Positions 1 to 8,907 are shown, counted from the stretch's first letter. The stretch is DNA of 64,000 nt from UMGS172 sp045587185 (GCA_045587185.1 JAZNBS010000005.1:1-64000); one strand, 5' to 3'. Notes: a model not told the origin generated them from the sequence alone. A program made the numbers and translations.

Positions 1-5
1 GCACC

Positions 6-46
6 AAAAATCCAAAACGAACCTTTAGGTTTGTTTTGGATTTTTT
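6..46 (+). terminator. Intrinsic terminator of a gene off the left edge
   Basis: An 18-bp stem (6-23 with 28-45, one wobble pair) with a 4-base loop, ending in a T run on the plus strand. No gene precedes it in the window, so it probably ends a plus-strand gene lying to the left. The A-rich 5' side could also let it work on the other strand. Confidence 0.7.
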
Positions 47-60
47 ATATAACGGCATAT

Positions 61-90
61 AAAAAGCAGACTCCCAAGAGTCTGCTTTTC
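61..90 (-). terminator. Terminator of the mntP operon
   Basis: Stem AAAAGCAGACTC / GAGTCTGCTTTT around a CCAA loop, just past the stop codon of the minus-strand mntP gene. Read on the minus strand it ends in CTTTTT, as a Rho-independent terminator should. Confidence 0.7.
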
Positions 91-94
91 GCTT

Positions 95-667
95 TTAAAA
101 ATTGATAATTCCTAATCCCTCTAGAAGAAATTTTATTCCTAATAGGATAAGTATAACACCGCCTGTAAACTCGGCCTTTGATTTATATTTTGCACCGAAG
201 ATGCTTCCAATTTTAACGCCTAATGATGACAGAATAAATGTTGTTGTTCCAATTATACACACGGCAAATAACATTCCCGTAAATCTTAGTTTTCCAACCA
301 ATGCGGCACCTGCGGCAAGCGCGTCTATGCTCGTTGCGATTGCCATCACCAACATTACTCTGAATTCCAGCGAACCGCAAGTGTCATCATATTCTTTTGA
401 AAGGGATTCCTTTATCATATTTCCGCCAATAAGCGCAAGTAGTATAAACGATATCCAATGGTCGAATTTATCTGTAAAATCACTGAAAAGAGATACAAGA
501 CAGTAACCTATAAACGGCATCAACGCCTGAAAAAATCCAAACCAGATACCGACAATCGAACAACGCGTCAAAGGAGTTTTATCCATTGCAAGACCTTTAC
601 ATACCGCTACTGCAAAAGCATCCATTGAAAGTCCTACACCCAATAATATAATTTCTATAATGCTCAT
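95..667 (-). CDS. mntP: MntP-family manganese efflux pump
   Basis: 190-residue integral membrane protein with about six hydrophobic helices, the usual size of MntP/YebN. The family exports Mn(II) across the cytoplasmic membrane. Two internally similar halves each carry a membrane aspartate: D16 in GLSMDAFAVAV and D115 in ATSIDALAAG, the positions known to matter for transport in this family. The start ATG follows AGGTGG. It lies 9 bases after a histidine phosphatase gene and both are served by a promoter near 1348-1376. No manganese riboswitch is visible in front of the pair, so metal control, if any, is not seen. The family call is secure; the substrate is inferred from the family. Confidence 0.9.
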   Translation of the reverse strand: MSIIEIILLGVGLSMDAFAVAVCKGLAMDKTPLTRCSIVGIWFGFFQALMPFIGYCLVSLFSDFTDKFDHWISFILLALIGGNMIKESLSKEYDDTCGSLEFRVMLVMAIATSIDALAAGAALVGKLRFTGMLFAVCIIGTTTFILSSLGVKIGSIFGAKYKSKAEFTGGVILILLGIKFLLEGLGIINF

Positions 668-676
668 ATATCCACC

Positions 677-1318
677 TCAACCGTTTGCGGGGACCTTAGT
701 TATCAAATCTTCTAAGAATTCATCCTCGCTATACTTTAACACTTTAAAAGTACCGTTATTATACTCAACCGTTGAAACCGAAGCGTTGGTTGACCAAGGG
801 ATATTTTTCATTTCATCCAAGCCGTTGCCTAACGCATAGTTAAAGAAACTGCGAATAAATGCTGCGTGTGTAAATATGGCTACTGTTTTTCCATCGTTTT
901 TCTTTGCTATCTCCGTGATACATTTCACAGCTCTATCGGTAAGACATTCAACCGATTCGCCGTTTTTTGGTGTGCTTCTCCCGATATTAGTAAGCCATAC
1001 CCCGTAACTTTCCGAGAAATCGGTTTTTAGGTCGCAGTACTTACGATTTTCCCAGTCTCCGGCAAAAATTTCCCGCAGACCTGTACACCTTTCAGCACAT
1101 TTGCCCGTAACTTTCAAATATTCACCGCAGGTGTTGTATGCCCTTAAGAGGTCACTTGAATATACCTTGTCAATATGTATGTCTTTTAAATATTGTGCAG
1201 TCTTGGAAGCCTGTGTGTATCCCAAAGGTGATAGGTCAAGGTCAGTGTGACCTAAAAACACGCCGTCAAGATTTCCAAGACTTTGTCCATGGCGGATGAA
1301 ATAAAGTGTACAACTCAT
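677..1318 (-). CDS. Histidine phosphatase (phosphoglycerate mutase-like)
   Basis: 213-residue soluble protein of histidine phosphatase branch 1. The phosphohistidine motif is IRHGQS near the N-terminus (H10), with the second catalytic histidine in FTHAAFIRSF and the acid in GLREIFAGDWE. The family removes phosphate from small metabolites; relatives include alpha-ribazole phosphatase (CobC) and broad-specificity phosphatases, and nothing here fixes the substrate. I chose ATG 1318 because GAGG lies 8 bases upstream; a TTG at 1324 would sit only two bases from it. First gene of a two-gene operon with mntP. Confidence 0.85.
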   Translation of the reverse strand: MSCTLYFIRHGQSLGNLDGVFLGHTDLDLSPLGYTQASKTAQYLKDIHIDKVYSSDLLRAYNTCGEYLKVTGKCAERCTGLREIFAGDWENRKYCDLKTDFSESYGVWLTNIGRSTPKNGESVECLTDRAVKCITEIAKKNDGKTVAIFTHAAFIRSFFNYALGNGLDEMKNIPWSTNASVSTVEYNNGTFKVLKYSEDEFLEDLITKVPANG

Positions 1319-1347
1319 TGTCAAAACCTCGCAATACTATGCATTAC

Positions 1348-1376
1348 ATTATAAAACAATGCAAAAAGTTAGTCAA
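1348..1376 (-). promoter_or_regulatory. Sigma-A-type promoter for phosphatase-mntP operon
   Basis: On the minus strand TTGACT (1371-1376) and TATAAT (1348-1353) are separated by exactly 17 bases, about 30 bases upstream of the phosphatase start codon. A near-consensus vegetative promoter, identified by eye. Confidence 0.7.
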
Positions 1377-1657
1377 TACTCATATTTTATTGAGTTCAGT
1401 GTTTTTTATATTACTCGGGCAAAGAATACTTTTTTTGAAACAGATTATTCAGTAATTATTTGTTTTTAATTTAATTTCATCAAATTTTTTACGCTGATGA
1501 AGTATTTTCTACCCCCGTAGTGTTGTTTATTGTTCGTTTAGCAAATATATTGGGTTTTCTTGCTGTAGTTTTTTGAATTATTGGGTCGAAATAGTTTCTG
1601 TTGGTAAAATTCAACACATTTACGACACAAATATACCAAAAATTACCATTTACGCTA

Positions 1658-1686
1658 TTGCAATTAAATGTTTTAAATGGTAAAAT
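1658..1686 (+). promoter_or_regulatory. Candidate spo0A promoter in a 400-base leader region
   Basis: TTGCAA (1658-1663), 17 bases, TAAAAT (1681-1686), with the start codon 34 bases further on. The whole 1319-1719 interval is AT-rich and has no open frame. A GGTCGAA at about 1584 is one mismatch from the TGTCGAA 0A box, which would suit autoregulation, but a single 7-mer is weak. I see no clear sigma-H promoter. Confidence 0.5.
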
Positions 1687-1719
1687 ATGGCATATCTTAT
1701 ATGCTTTGGAGGAATATCA

Positions 1720-2499
1720 ATGGAAAAGAAACTAATTGTACTAATTGCGGATGACAGTACGGAATTCGGTCAGAATTGCGCAAATGTTATCAATTCTTAC
1801 GGTATGGAGGCAGTTTTGTGCCCCAAGGACGGCAGGGTGCTACTGGAGTGTACCGAAAGAATAAGACCTGATGTTATTTTGTCTGACATATTTTTACCCG
1901 GCATTGATGCTGTAGGTGTTATGAAAAAACTTTATGCCGAAAACAACACCGCAAAACCTATGTATTTTGTAATGTCGGGGTTTGGAAGTGCAAGATTGGA
2001 GTCCGAAGCTCTGTCATCGGGTGCGGCTTACTTTTTTATAAAACCTTTTGATTTTACAGTTCTCGCTGAAAGAATTTTACAGATGTGCGGTAAGGTTCAG
2101 AGACCGGATGCTTTTATAAGCAGTAATGCACCTGTTACCGACTCTGACCTTGAACTGATGATAACCGAGATTATACATCAAATAGGTGTGCCTGCGCACA
2201 TCAAGGGATATCACTATCTTCGTGATGCAATAATGATGTCGGTTAAGGATTCTGAGTGTATAAATGCAGTTACTAAGGTGCTTTACCCAAGTGTTGCAAA
2301 GAAGTACTCAACGACCTCATCAAGGGTTGAGAGAGCAATAAGACACGCTATTGAGGTTGCATGGGATAGGGGGGACATTGACGTTCTTAACCTTTATTTC
2401 GGTTATACTGTACATACAAGCAGGGGAAAGCCTACTAATTCAGAGTTTATTGCAATGATAAGCGATAAGTTGAGATTGAGACTGAAACTTGCTTCATAA
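1720..2499 (+). CDS. spo0A: Sporulation transcription factor Spo0A
   Basis: Master response regulator of sporulation, 259 residues. The N-terminal receiver domain shows the acidic pair D11/D12, phospho-acceptor D56 in ILSDIFLPG, and K108 in FIKPFD. The C-terminal part (about 145-259) is the Spo0A DNA-binding domain with its typical IGVPAHIKGYHYLRDAI and SRVERAIRHAIEVAW segments. Start ATG 1720 follows GGAGGA with a 6-base gap; the frame extends 11 codons upstream without a ribosome binding site. In Bacillus and Clostridium spoIVB normally precedes spo0A; here the upstream gene is an unrelated divergent phosphatase, so the gene stands alone. A hairpin follows at 2528. Confidence 0.97.
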   Translation: MEKKLIVLIADDSTEFGQNCANVINSYGMEAVLCPKDGRVLLECTERIRPDVILSDIFLPGIDAVGVMKKLYAENNTAKPMYFVMSGFGSARLESEALSSGAAYFFIKPFDFTVLAERILQMCGKVQRPDAFISSNAPVTDSDLELMITEIIHQIGVPAHIKGYHYLRDAIMMSVKDSECINAVTKVLYPSVAKKYSTTSSRVERAIRHAIEVAWDRGDIDVLNLYFGYTVHTSRGKPTNSEFIAMISDKLRLRLKLAS

Positions 2500-2527
2500 A
2501 AATAATAATTATTTACTATAATAATTT

Positions 2528-2553
2528 ACGGCAGTGCAAAGTTGCATTGCCGT
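2528..2553 (+). terminator. Probable terminator after spo0A
   Basis: Stem ACGGCAGTGC / GCATTGCCGT (one wobble pair) with loop AAAGTT, 28 bases after the spo0A stop. The following tract TTTAAATT is only a weak T run. Confidence 0.5.
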
Positions 2554-2683
2554 TTAAATTATGATACTTTTCACGTAATATGATAGTATAATTGCTTATA
2601 AATTTGCTGGCAAACATAATTTTTACAATATTAACAAAATATAAAATTTTATATGTGCAATTTTAATAAAAAAAAAATAATGC

Positions 2684-2712
2684 TTGCATTTGTGGTGCAT
2701 AAAATGTATAAT
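2684..2712 (+). promoter_or_regulatory. Promoter of the secreted GH16 gene
   Basis: TTGCAT (2684-2689), 17 bases, perfect TATAAT (2707-2712). The short 5' leader then holds a 7-bp hairpin (CATCTTT / AAAGATG, 2730-2747) right before the strong ribosome binding site AAGGAGG at 2752-2758. Confidence 0.65.
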
Positions 2713-2765
2713 TGATTATGAAATATAGGCATCTTTATGTAAAGATGTTATAAGGAGGAAAAATC

Positions 2766-5700
2766 TTGAAGAAATTTTATTCTAAACTTGCGCTATTATT
2801 GGTGCTTGTACTCACTCTTGCGTCATTCTTCGGAGTAGCAACCTTTTCGGCTACCGAAATAGGTGATGTTAACGATGACGGCAAGGTGACTGCAGATGAT
2901 GCAATCAAATTGCTCTACGCTACTGTTTTTGATGAAGATCTCCTCGATGAGTGGGACTTTGACGCTAACGGTAAAGTAGACAGCCGAGATGCTATTTATT
3001 TGTTGTATTACTCAGTTTGGGGTGATGCTTTCTATCCCATTCCCGGTAAGGGTGACATCGGTTCGGAAAACACCGGTCGTGTCGCTATCACACTTGTTTA
3101 TAACGGAGAGACTGTTGTCCACAAGTTAGTTCCGGGTGCAGATCTTCCTGTTCTGCAAGACCAATACGATTCTGATTTCGTACGTTACGCATTCGTTGGT
3201 TGGTTCAATGAGGACAAATCTGAGCAGTTCACTGTAGTTCCGGATGCTCCTGCTACCTATTATGCAGTATTCGAAGGCACCAACACCACGGATAAGATTA
3301 AACTTATCAATGGCGGTAATGTTGATGTTACTGATCTTAAGGTTGGAGATACACTTCCTGTTTTGTCCGCTATTACTGACGGTTATGTTGATGATGTCTC
3401 TTATGAGTTTGACGGTTGGTATAGCAAAGACGGTACAGTGAAGTATACTGAAGTTGTTGAAGGTGTCGACGCCTATTTTGCAAGATTTAATAATTATACC
3501 TCATATAGTTTCGAAACCAGTGCGATTTACGATCCTTCGGGCAAGTACGCACAGAACTTCAGTACTACAGGTATTGCTGCATGGGAACGCGCTGTTGATC
3601 CCGAGGGCAACAACCTTACTGTTAAGGCAAACCTCAGCAATCATGGAAATACTACCCACTTCGCACTTGAGTTGTTTGAAGGTTCCTCTGAAGGTTTCAA
3701 ACTGAATAGCAACAAGAAGTATTTGATAACATTCAGATATTATGCAAAATCTGAGAGTGTTACAAGTCACGGCGTTTCTATAAGAGGTTCTAAACAAGAA
3801 AACATTGGTACTATTGGCGAAAAGACCGGAATTTTGGTAGAAGGCCAGACATATTCCGCTAATTCCTGGAATAACGGTGTTATTGTTTTAGATACTGTTG
3901 CTGATGAAGGTAACAACAGTAGTGTCAATAATGAGTTTGACACTAAGCCTTATCTCATCTTCTGTTCAGCTGCTATTAAGGGTGACCTCGAACTCTACAT
4001 TGATGATTTGGTAATTCGTGAGTTTGACGGCGATGTTGATGTAGTTGCTAAGACTCCTGCTGAAAACGTTGTCTTCAATAATAACGGTGCTATTTCTAAG
4101 TATGACCTGTCCTATATTGGTGCTGAACTTCCCGCAGTGACCAATAAATATACTAATGCTGAGTTCCTTGGTTGGTATGATAAGGACCTTGTACAGCGTT
4201 ATGGAAATGTTCCTTCCAACCATGCTGAACTTTATGCTAAGTACAGCGGTGTTGTTGTTGATTTCGAAAATGTTGCTCCGTTTGACCCCAACAACCGTCT
4301 TGGCACTTCTGAGTTTACTCCTTTCAATATTGTTTCTGATCCCAAGAACGGTACTAACAAGGTAATCACTGCTAACGTTAAGAAAAACGGCTCTGCATAC
4401 TTTGCTTTGAAGTCTCCTTACGAAGAATTGGGATATACTCTTGTTAACGGTCAGACCTATGAAATTTCGTTCAAGTACTTGGCTGACAATGCTGGCACAA
4501 CTGTTTCGTTCCACGGATGTGACGAGGCTAATATAGGTGTAAACAATGAATTGTCTACCGCCCACGGTGCTACCTTACTTGAAACTGTTGGAAGTTGGGC
4601 ATATGAGACTGTAAAATTCACCTATAATGCTGACAATCCTTACCTTGTTATGACTGCTCTGTCTATGTCGGATGGTAATGTATACTTCGACGACATTGTT
4701 ATTAGCAAGGTAGACCCCGATGTTTCTTACGATGCTAAGGAAGTTACAATCGGCAACACCGTTCTTGGTGCAACAGGTCAGGAAATCAACATTGTTATCC
4801 CCAAATACAACTTCCCCTATGTTGCAACTATGCAGTGTGAGGAACTTGATAAAGCCCTTACTTCTATTACCGGAATCAATGTTAATCTCATTAAGGATAA
4901 TGCATTGACTGTAAAGAACAACCAATTCAACATCTTCGTGAAGAATGTTGGCGCTATTGAGTTGGGCAAGGATGACTACAAATATATCTATGGTGACGGT
5001 GAGATTACTGTTTACGGCGGTAGTTCTTGGGCACTCGCAATGGCTGTCTCTGAACTCACCAAAGAACTCAATGCTCTTGCAGACGGCTCTGTTGTTGCTG
5101 TAGATACTGAAGTTTCCGGCAACTATAACGATAAGATTGGTGGCTACTCTACCATTTCTTACTATCGTCCTACCTTTGTTGAGGACTTTGATCAGGAAGA
5201 CATTGATACCACTATTTGGGACGTCAGCAACAATGTCGAAGGTGATGCAAGTAACTTTATCGATAAGGATGGCAACACCCAGAAAAAGGGAGAACACGGT
5301 TGGAAATTTGGACGTTCAGCAAAACATTCTTATCTTGAGGACGGTAAATTTGTTATCAATGGTGCTTATGATGAGGATGCCAAGATGTTCCACGGTGGTA
5401 TGTTGAGATCTCACGGTCAGTTAGAGTACCTCTATGGTTATCTCGAAACCAGCGTTATAACTCCTAACGGTGGTTCACTGTGGTCATCGGTATGGTTGAC
5501 TCCTAGAGATTACTCAGCAACCGGTCTCTACGAACCTGAGGTTGACGTTAATGAGTGTTTTGGTGATGCAACCAAGTCAGGATTCAATATGCATGCTTGG
5601 CCGACTTCTGCTGGTTTAAACTTTGGAAGCACAAAGTATTCATTTGATGACTACACTTTAAAGTTCGTTGAAGATATTCTTCAGGCACGTTCATACAGAA

Positions 5701-6062
5701 ACGCATATTCCGATAATGGAAAGACTCTTAATGATGATTTCCATACTTTCGGTTTCTTGTGGACTCCTGATTGTGCTAAGTTTATCTTTGACGGTCAGGT
5801 TAGACTCACCTATGACTTTAATGATAATCCCTTGGGTTACGTTAATCACACTACCAACCTTGATGCATATAACGATTATATGAGCATTATCGTTTCTATG
5901 ACTGTTGGTAACAACAGAAGTTCTGATGAGTCTGTTCCTAATCTTAGTCAATCCTACTGGAATGAATCCAACAAGTATATTGTTGATTACGTTCATGTTT
6001 ATCAGATTGACGGTCAGATGATGAAGAAAACCCCTAGAAATGCTGTCGAAATCAAAAGATAA
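2766..6062 (+). CDS. Secreted dockerin-containing GH16 glycoside hydrolase
   Basis: 1098-residue multimodular secreted enzyme with a TTG start 7 bases after AAGGAGG. Order: signal peptide (1-29, likely cleavage after FSA); type I dockerin with two calcium loops starting at D34 and D64, each with an Asp at loop position 12 (D45, D75); two InlB-type B repeats (about 106-242); a jelly-roll CBM-like module (247-425); a third B-type repeat and second CBM-like module (430-650); a segment resembling the N-terminal accessory domain of GH67/GH20 enzymes (650-785); and the GH16 catalytic domain (about 798-1085). The GH16 active site is EVDVNE with E925, D927 and E930, the ExDxxE form seen in laminarinases, agarases and carrageenases rather than licheninases. 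Dockerins bind cohesins on cellulosome scaffoldins; no cohesin is encoded in this window. Substrate (beta-1,3-glucan or a galactan) is inference. Confidence 0.9.
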   Translation: MKKFYSKLALLLVLVLTLASFFGVATFSATEIGDVNDDGKVTADDAIKLLYATVFDEDLLDEWDFDANGKVDSRDAIYLLYYSVWGDAFYPIPGKGDIGSENTGRVAITLVYNGETVVHKLVPGADLPVLQDQYDSDFVRYAFVGWFNEDKSEQFTVVPDAPATYYAVFEGTNTTDKIKLINGGNVDVTDLKVGDTLPVLSAITDGYVDDVSYEFDGWYSKDGTVKYTEVVEGVDAYFARFNNYTSYSFETSAIYDPSGKYAQNFSTTGIAAWERAVDPEGNNLTVKANLSNHGNTTHFALELFEGSSEGFKLNSNKKYLITFRYYAKSESVTSHGVSIRGSKQENIGTIGEKTGILVEGQTYSANSWNNGVIVLDTVADEGNNSSVNNEFDTKPYLIFCSAAIKGDLELYIDDLVIREFDGDVDVVAKTPAENVVFNNNGAISKYDLSYIGAELPAVTNKYTNAEFLGWYDKDLVQRYGNVPSNHAELYAKYSGVVVDFENVAPFDPNNRLGTSEFTPFNIVSDPKNGTNKVITANVKKNGSAYFALKSPYEELGYTLVNGQTYEISFKYLADNAGTTVSFHGCDEANIGVNNELSTAHGATLLETVGSWAYETVKFTYNADNPYLVMTALSMSDGNVYFDDIVISKVDPDVSYDAKEVTIGNTVLGATGQEINIVIPKYNFPYVATMQCEELDKALTSITGINVNLIKDNALTVKNNQFNIFVKNVGAIELGKDDYKYIYGDGEITVYGGSSWALAMAVSELTKELNALADGSVVAVDTEVSGNYNDKIGGYSTISYYRPTFVEDFDQEDIDTTIWDVSNNVEGDASNFIDKDGNTQKKGEHGWKFGRSAKHSYLEDGKFVINGAYDEDAKMFHGGMLRSHGQLEYLYGYLETSVITPNGGSLWSSVWLTPRDYSATGLYEPEVDVNECFGDATKSGFNMHAWPTSAGLNFGSTKYSFDDYTLKFVEDILQARSYRNAYSDNGKTLNDDFHTFGFLWTPDCAKFIFDGQVRLTYDFNDNPLGYVNHTTNLDAYNDYMSIIVSMTVGNNRSSDESVPNLSQSYWNESNKYIVDYVHVYQIDGQMMKKTPRNAVEIKR

Positions 6063-6078
6063 CATTGAATAAGTAATA

Positions 6079-6114
6079 AAACTCTGCTGTCAAGAAATTG
6101 GCGGCAGAGTTTTT
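6079..6114 (+). terminator. Terminator of the GH16 gene
   Basis: Stem AACTCTGCTGTC / GGCGGCAGAGTT (wobble pairs allowed) followed by TTTTT, starting 17 bases after the stop codon. Confidence 0.75.
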
Positions 6115-6135
6115 CATTAATCAAATATATTTATG

Positions 6136-6177
6136 AAAAAGCACCGAAACGCATCATTATAGCGTTTCGGTGTTTTG
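6136..6177 (-). terminator. Terminator of the nnr-lipoprotein operon
   Basis: Stem CACCGAAACGC / GCGTTTCGGTG flanked by A and T runs, ending 2 bases from the stop of the minus-strand lipoprotein gene. The flanks would allow it to work in both directions between these convergent genes. Confidence 0.75.
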
Positions 6178-6178
6178 A

Positions 6179-6664
6179 TCAGTTGTTCATTTCAATGTGA
6201 TTGGTAAAAATAAATGTTATTTCATCCAATTCTGCTTTTGTTACAAAACCCATCCCGTTAAGTGTGATAGTGAATTTATTGTTACTTGTTGAGTCTCTTA
6301 TTGCTATCTCTCCGTCAATTACCGTCGGCTTTTTATTTCTTGCGCAAATTAAAGCGTCGTAAAGAAGAACTGCAGGAGAATCGGGCGGAGTCTCTTCACG
6401 GGAATAACGCTCTGAAATGCCTTGAAACTCAAGTATAACACTTTCTTCTTTGACCCTTACGGCAGTACCGTTTATAATATCAGGCCCGTTGAAAATAACA
6501 GAGAGATCGCCTTCGCTATTGACCGAAATCGACCCTGAAAGATCGGAATCGTTAATTGAAAAATCACATCCAAATGATGCTGTTTTCGGCACAATATCAC
6601 TGACCTCGTGCTTTGAACATCCACTGAATATACAGCAAATCAACATTATTGAAGCCAGTCGCAA
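6179..6664 (-). CDS. Small secreted lipoprotein, function unknown
   Basis: 161-residue protein with a short hydrophobic leader and the lipobox IFSGC at residues 12-16, so it should be cut and lipidated at C16 and anchored on the outer face of the membrane. The mature part is polar, mostly beta-strand-like, and I do not recognise a domain. The start is TTG 6664: an in-frame stop lies eleven codons upstream and no ATG or GTG falls between, and AAGGTG stands about 14 bases before it; an internal ATG at residue 7 would shorten the leader too much. Last gene of the operon after nnr, 30 bases downstream of it. Confidence 0.7.
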   Translation of the reverse strand: MRLASIMLICCIFSGCSKHEVSDIVPKTASFGCDFSINDSDLSGSISVNSEGDLSVIFNGPDIINGTAVRVKEESVILEFQGISERYSREETPPDSPAVLLYDALICARNKKPTVIDGEIAIRDSTSNNKFTITLNGMGFVTKAELDEITFIFTNHIEMNN

Positions 6665-6694
6665 TAATCGCGTGATATCACCTTGTTTCTTTGT

Positions 6695-8227
6695 CTACAT
6701 TGAATAATAATGATTCAACACCGTTGGGAGTTCATTTATCATATCGGTTGGGGTGAGGGAGAGAACCGATGTTTGGTTAACCGCAACATCACCTGCTACT
6801 GCGTGCAGTTTTGTTGCACAAACAGCAGACATTTCGGCCGTTATACCTTGAGACAAAAATGCCGCAATCATACCTGCAAGCATATCACCCGTGCCTGCCG
6901 TTGCCATACCCGAATTGCCGTCAACAACAGCGTAGACGTTACCCTTAGGCGTTGCTATCAACGTTCTTGCACCCTTGAGAACCGAAACGGCACCTGTGAG
7001 TTCTGTTAACCTTTTGACCGCGGTTAGGCGGTCACTCTGAATATCTTCAACCGAAATTCCAAGTAAACGAGATGCCTCTTTCGGGTGGGGGGTTATTACA
7101 ACATCGTTGGTGTACCGTTTAATCAATTCTATGTTTCGGGACAGGATGTTTATTCCATCCGCATCAATTACCAGCGGAATACTGCAGTTTTTCATAATTT
7201 CCGCAACAGTGTATATTGTCTGATTGCTTTGTCCAAGTCCGCAACCTACAAGTCCGGCAGTGCATCGGTCAAGAGCCTCAATAACAGTTTCGGCAACACT
7301 GTCTAAAACCGATTGTGGTTCAACATCATCAAGAACTGTGCAAACTGCTTCGGGTATAGACATACCAACTATATTGTAAATACTGTTGGGTATTATCATA
7401 TTAACTATCCCTGCTCCGCTTTTAACGGCAGATTTACCTGCAATCACTGCCGCACCTGCAAAACCTTTACAACCGCAGTAGACACCGACTGTGCCACAAT
7501 CACCCTTGTGAAAATCGTCGTCGCGGTGGGGAAGTGACTTTGTAACAATGGAACTGTCAACCACCGTCATACAAGGTTCGGTGACTGTGAATGCCTCATC
7601 TGGTATACCAATGGGGACCACAACTATCTTTCCACATTCTTTAAATGCAGGCGTTAAGATATGGCATGGTTTATAAGCTGCAAACGTTACTGTAATATCG
7701 GCTTTAAAATGCACTCCATCGCAAACTCCTGTGTCGGAATTGATTCCGCTTGGCACATCAATGGCAATTTTTGTGCCCTTTGATTTGTTCATTGCGTTTA
7801 TTACATCAAGATAAATACCCTCAGGCTTTCCTTTGAAACCTGTTCCGAAAACGGCATCTACAATAATATCGGAATCGGTGATATACTGATTGCACAGTTC
7901 TTTATAATTATTGAAATCAATGGGACGTATGTTGAGCGACTGTGCTTTTTGTGCCATTTCCTCGGCGCTGGGGGTTGACGGTTGACCGACAGCGATTACA
8001 CGCACAACAGCACTGTTTTCAATGAGTTTGCGCGCTATTACATAACCGTCCCCGCCGTTGTTTCCTTTACCGCAAACAATACATACCTTTTTACCTTTTA
8101 GGTCAAAACTCTTTCTGATTATACGCGCGGCGGCCGAACCGGCATTTTCCATAAGACGGAGCCAACTCATGCCAAGTTGAACAGAACGTTCTTCAACCGA
8201 CTTAATTGATTGTGCGGTAAGTACCAT
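6695..8227 (-). CDS. nnr: Bifunctional NAD(P)H-hydrate epimerase/dehydratase
   Basis: 510-residue metabolite-repair enzyme that restores NAD(P)H damaged by hydration. The N-terminal half (about 1-215) is the YjeF_N epimerase domain with CGKGNNGGDGYVIAR and VDAVFGTGF; the C-terminal half is the ribokinase-like, ADP-dependent dehydratase domain with VITPHPKEASRLLG and the catalytic GTGDMLAGMIAAF. Start ATG follows AGGAGA. The fused form is common in Firmicutes. It is the middle gene of a three-gene minus operon; the neighbours do not add to its role. Confidence 0.95.
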   Translation of the reverse strand: MVLTAQSIKSVEERSVQLGMSWLRLMENAGSAAARIIRKSFDLKGKKVCIVCGKGNNGGDGYVIARKLIENSAVVRVIAVGQPSTPSAEEMAQKAQSLNIRPIDFNNYKELCNQYITDSDIIVDAVFGTGFKGKPEGIYLDVINAMNKSKGTKIAIDVPSGINSDTGVCDGVHFKADITVTFAAYKPCHILTPAFKECGKIVVVPIGIPDEAFTVTEPCMTVVDSSIVTKSLPHRDDDFHKGDCGTVGVYCGCKGFAGAAVIAGKSAVKSGAGIVNMIIPNSIYNIVGMSIPEAVCTVLDDVEPQSVLDSVAETVIEALDRCTAGLVGCGLGQSNQTIYTVAEIMKNCSIPLVIDADGINILSRNIELIKRYTNDVVITPHPKEASRLLGISVEDIQSDRLTAVKRLTELTGAVSVLKGARTLIATPKGNVYAVVDGNSGMATAGTGDMLAGMIAAFLSQGITAEMSAVCATKLHAVAGDVAVNQTSVLSLTPTDMINELPTVLNHYYSM

Positions 8228-8239
8228 TTAAGTTCTCCT

Positions 8240-8767
8240 TTATATGGTGTTTTTGAGATTATATGAAAGGAATTTTCGGACTGCATCCTTAAACTTTTCA
8301 TTGGGTGAAATAATGAGGATATAACGCCCTTTTTTTGGATGCTTTACAGTGAAAGCATAAGAATTCTCGTCGGGTGTGCAACCGAAATATACATTTGTTA
8401 TTGAATTTTTATCGGCAATATGACGATGTGGGTCGTATTTTTCAATGTTTTCAATATCAGAACAGGTAAACGATGCCATTCTTATACGCTTTTTCTTGTT
8501 AACAATACGGTCGATATCTATATCACGGTTAGTTATTATGTACTCATATTCAATATTCAACTGACCGCAAATATAAAATGCACAGAAAAAACTTGCGGCG
8601 GCAATCATTAAAAGGATAAAAGCAAATGTAGGATTTAGAATTGAAAACGCGATAAGACCCAAAGCGAGAAGGGTGCAGACCACCCAAACCGATATTTTGA
8701 TTGCCTTGATTTTTGTGGTGTTTTTAATTACAACGAGTTGTTCAATAAAGGTATCGGAATAAGCCAC
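8240..8767 (-). CDS. Membrane protein with cytosolic PH-like region (possibly DUF6106)
   Basis: 175 residues, GTG start after GAGGAAC. Two adjacent transmembrane helices (about 24-70) form a hairpin, followed by a soluble region with the pattern NIEYEYIITNRDIDIDRI and a lysine-rich strand, reminiscent of bacterial PH-like domains such as bPH2. I think it matches a small family known only as DUF6106, but that is from memory. No catalytic residues are evident. It is first in the operon with nnr, transcribed from a promoter at 8800-8828, and ends 12 bases before nnr. Confidence 0.7.
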   Translation of the reverse strand: MAYSDTFIEQLVVIKNTTKIKAIKISVWVVCTLLALGLIAFSILNPTFAFILLMIAAASFFCAFYICGQLNIEYEYIITNRDIDIDRIVNKKKRIRMASFTCSDIENIEKYDPHRHIADKNSITNVYFGCTPDENSYAFTVKHPKKGRYILIISPNEKFKDAVRKFLSYNLKNTI

Positions 8768-8799
8768 AATATGTTCCTCACTATCATTATTTTTTTATA

Positions 8800-8828
8800 A
8801 TTATATCATCAATAAAATGTCTTTTCAA
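8800..8828 (-). promoter_or_regulatory. Promoter of the nnr operon
   Basis: Minus strand: TTGAAA (8823-8828), 17 bases, TATAAT (8800-8805), 33 bases before the first start codon of the operon. Confidence 0.65.
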
Positions 8829-8907
8829 GCCAAATTGCCAACTGTTACAAATTCTTAATCTTTAGTATTTAATGTTGACAAACGCAAAGTTGTTATTCCA
8901 GTGTTTT

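Noticed and set aside
1580..1590. GGTCGAA as a Spo0A box
   Set aside because: One 7-base match with one mismatch in an AT-rich region is expected by chance; only mentioned as a note.
4575..5297. Minus-strand frame of 240 codons inside the GH16 gene
   Set aside because: Shadow of a strongly coding region; no ribosome binding site and no domain.
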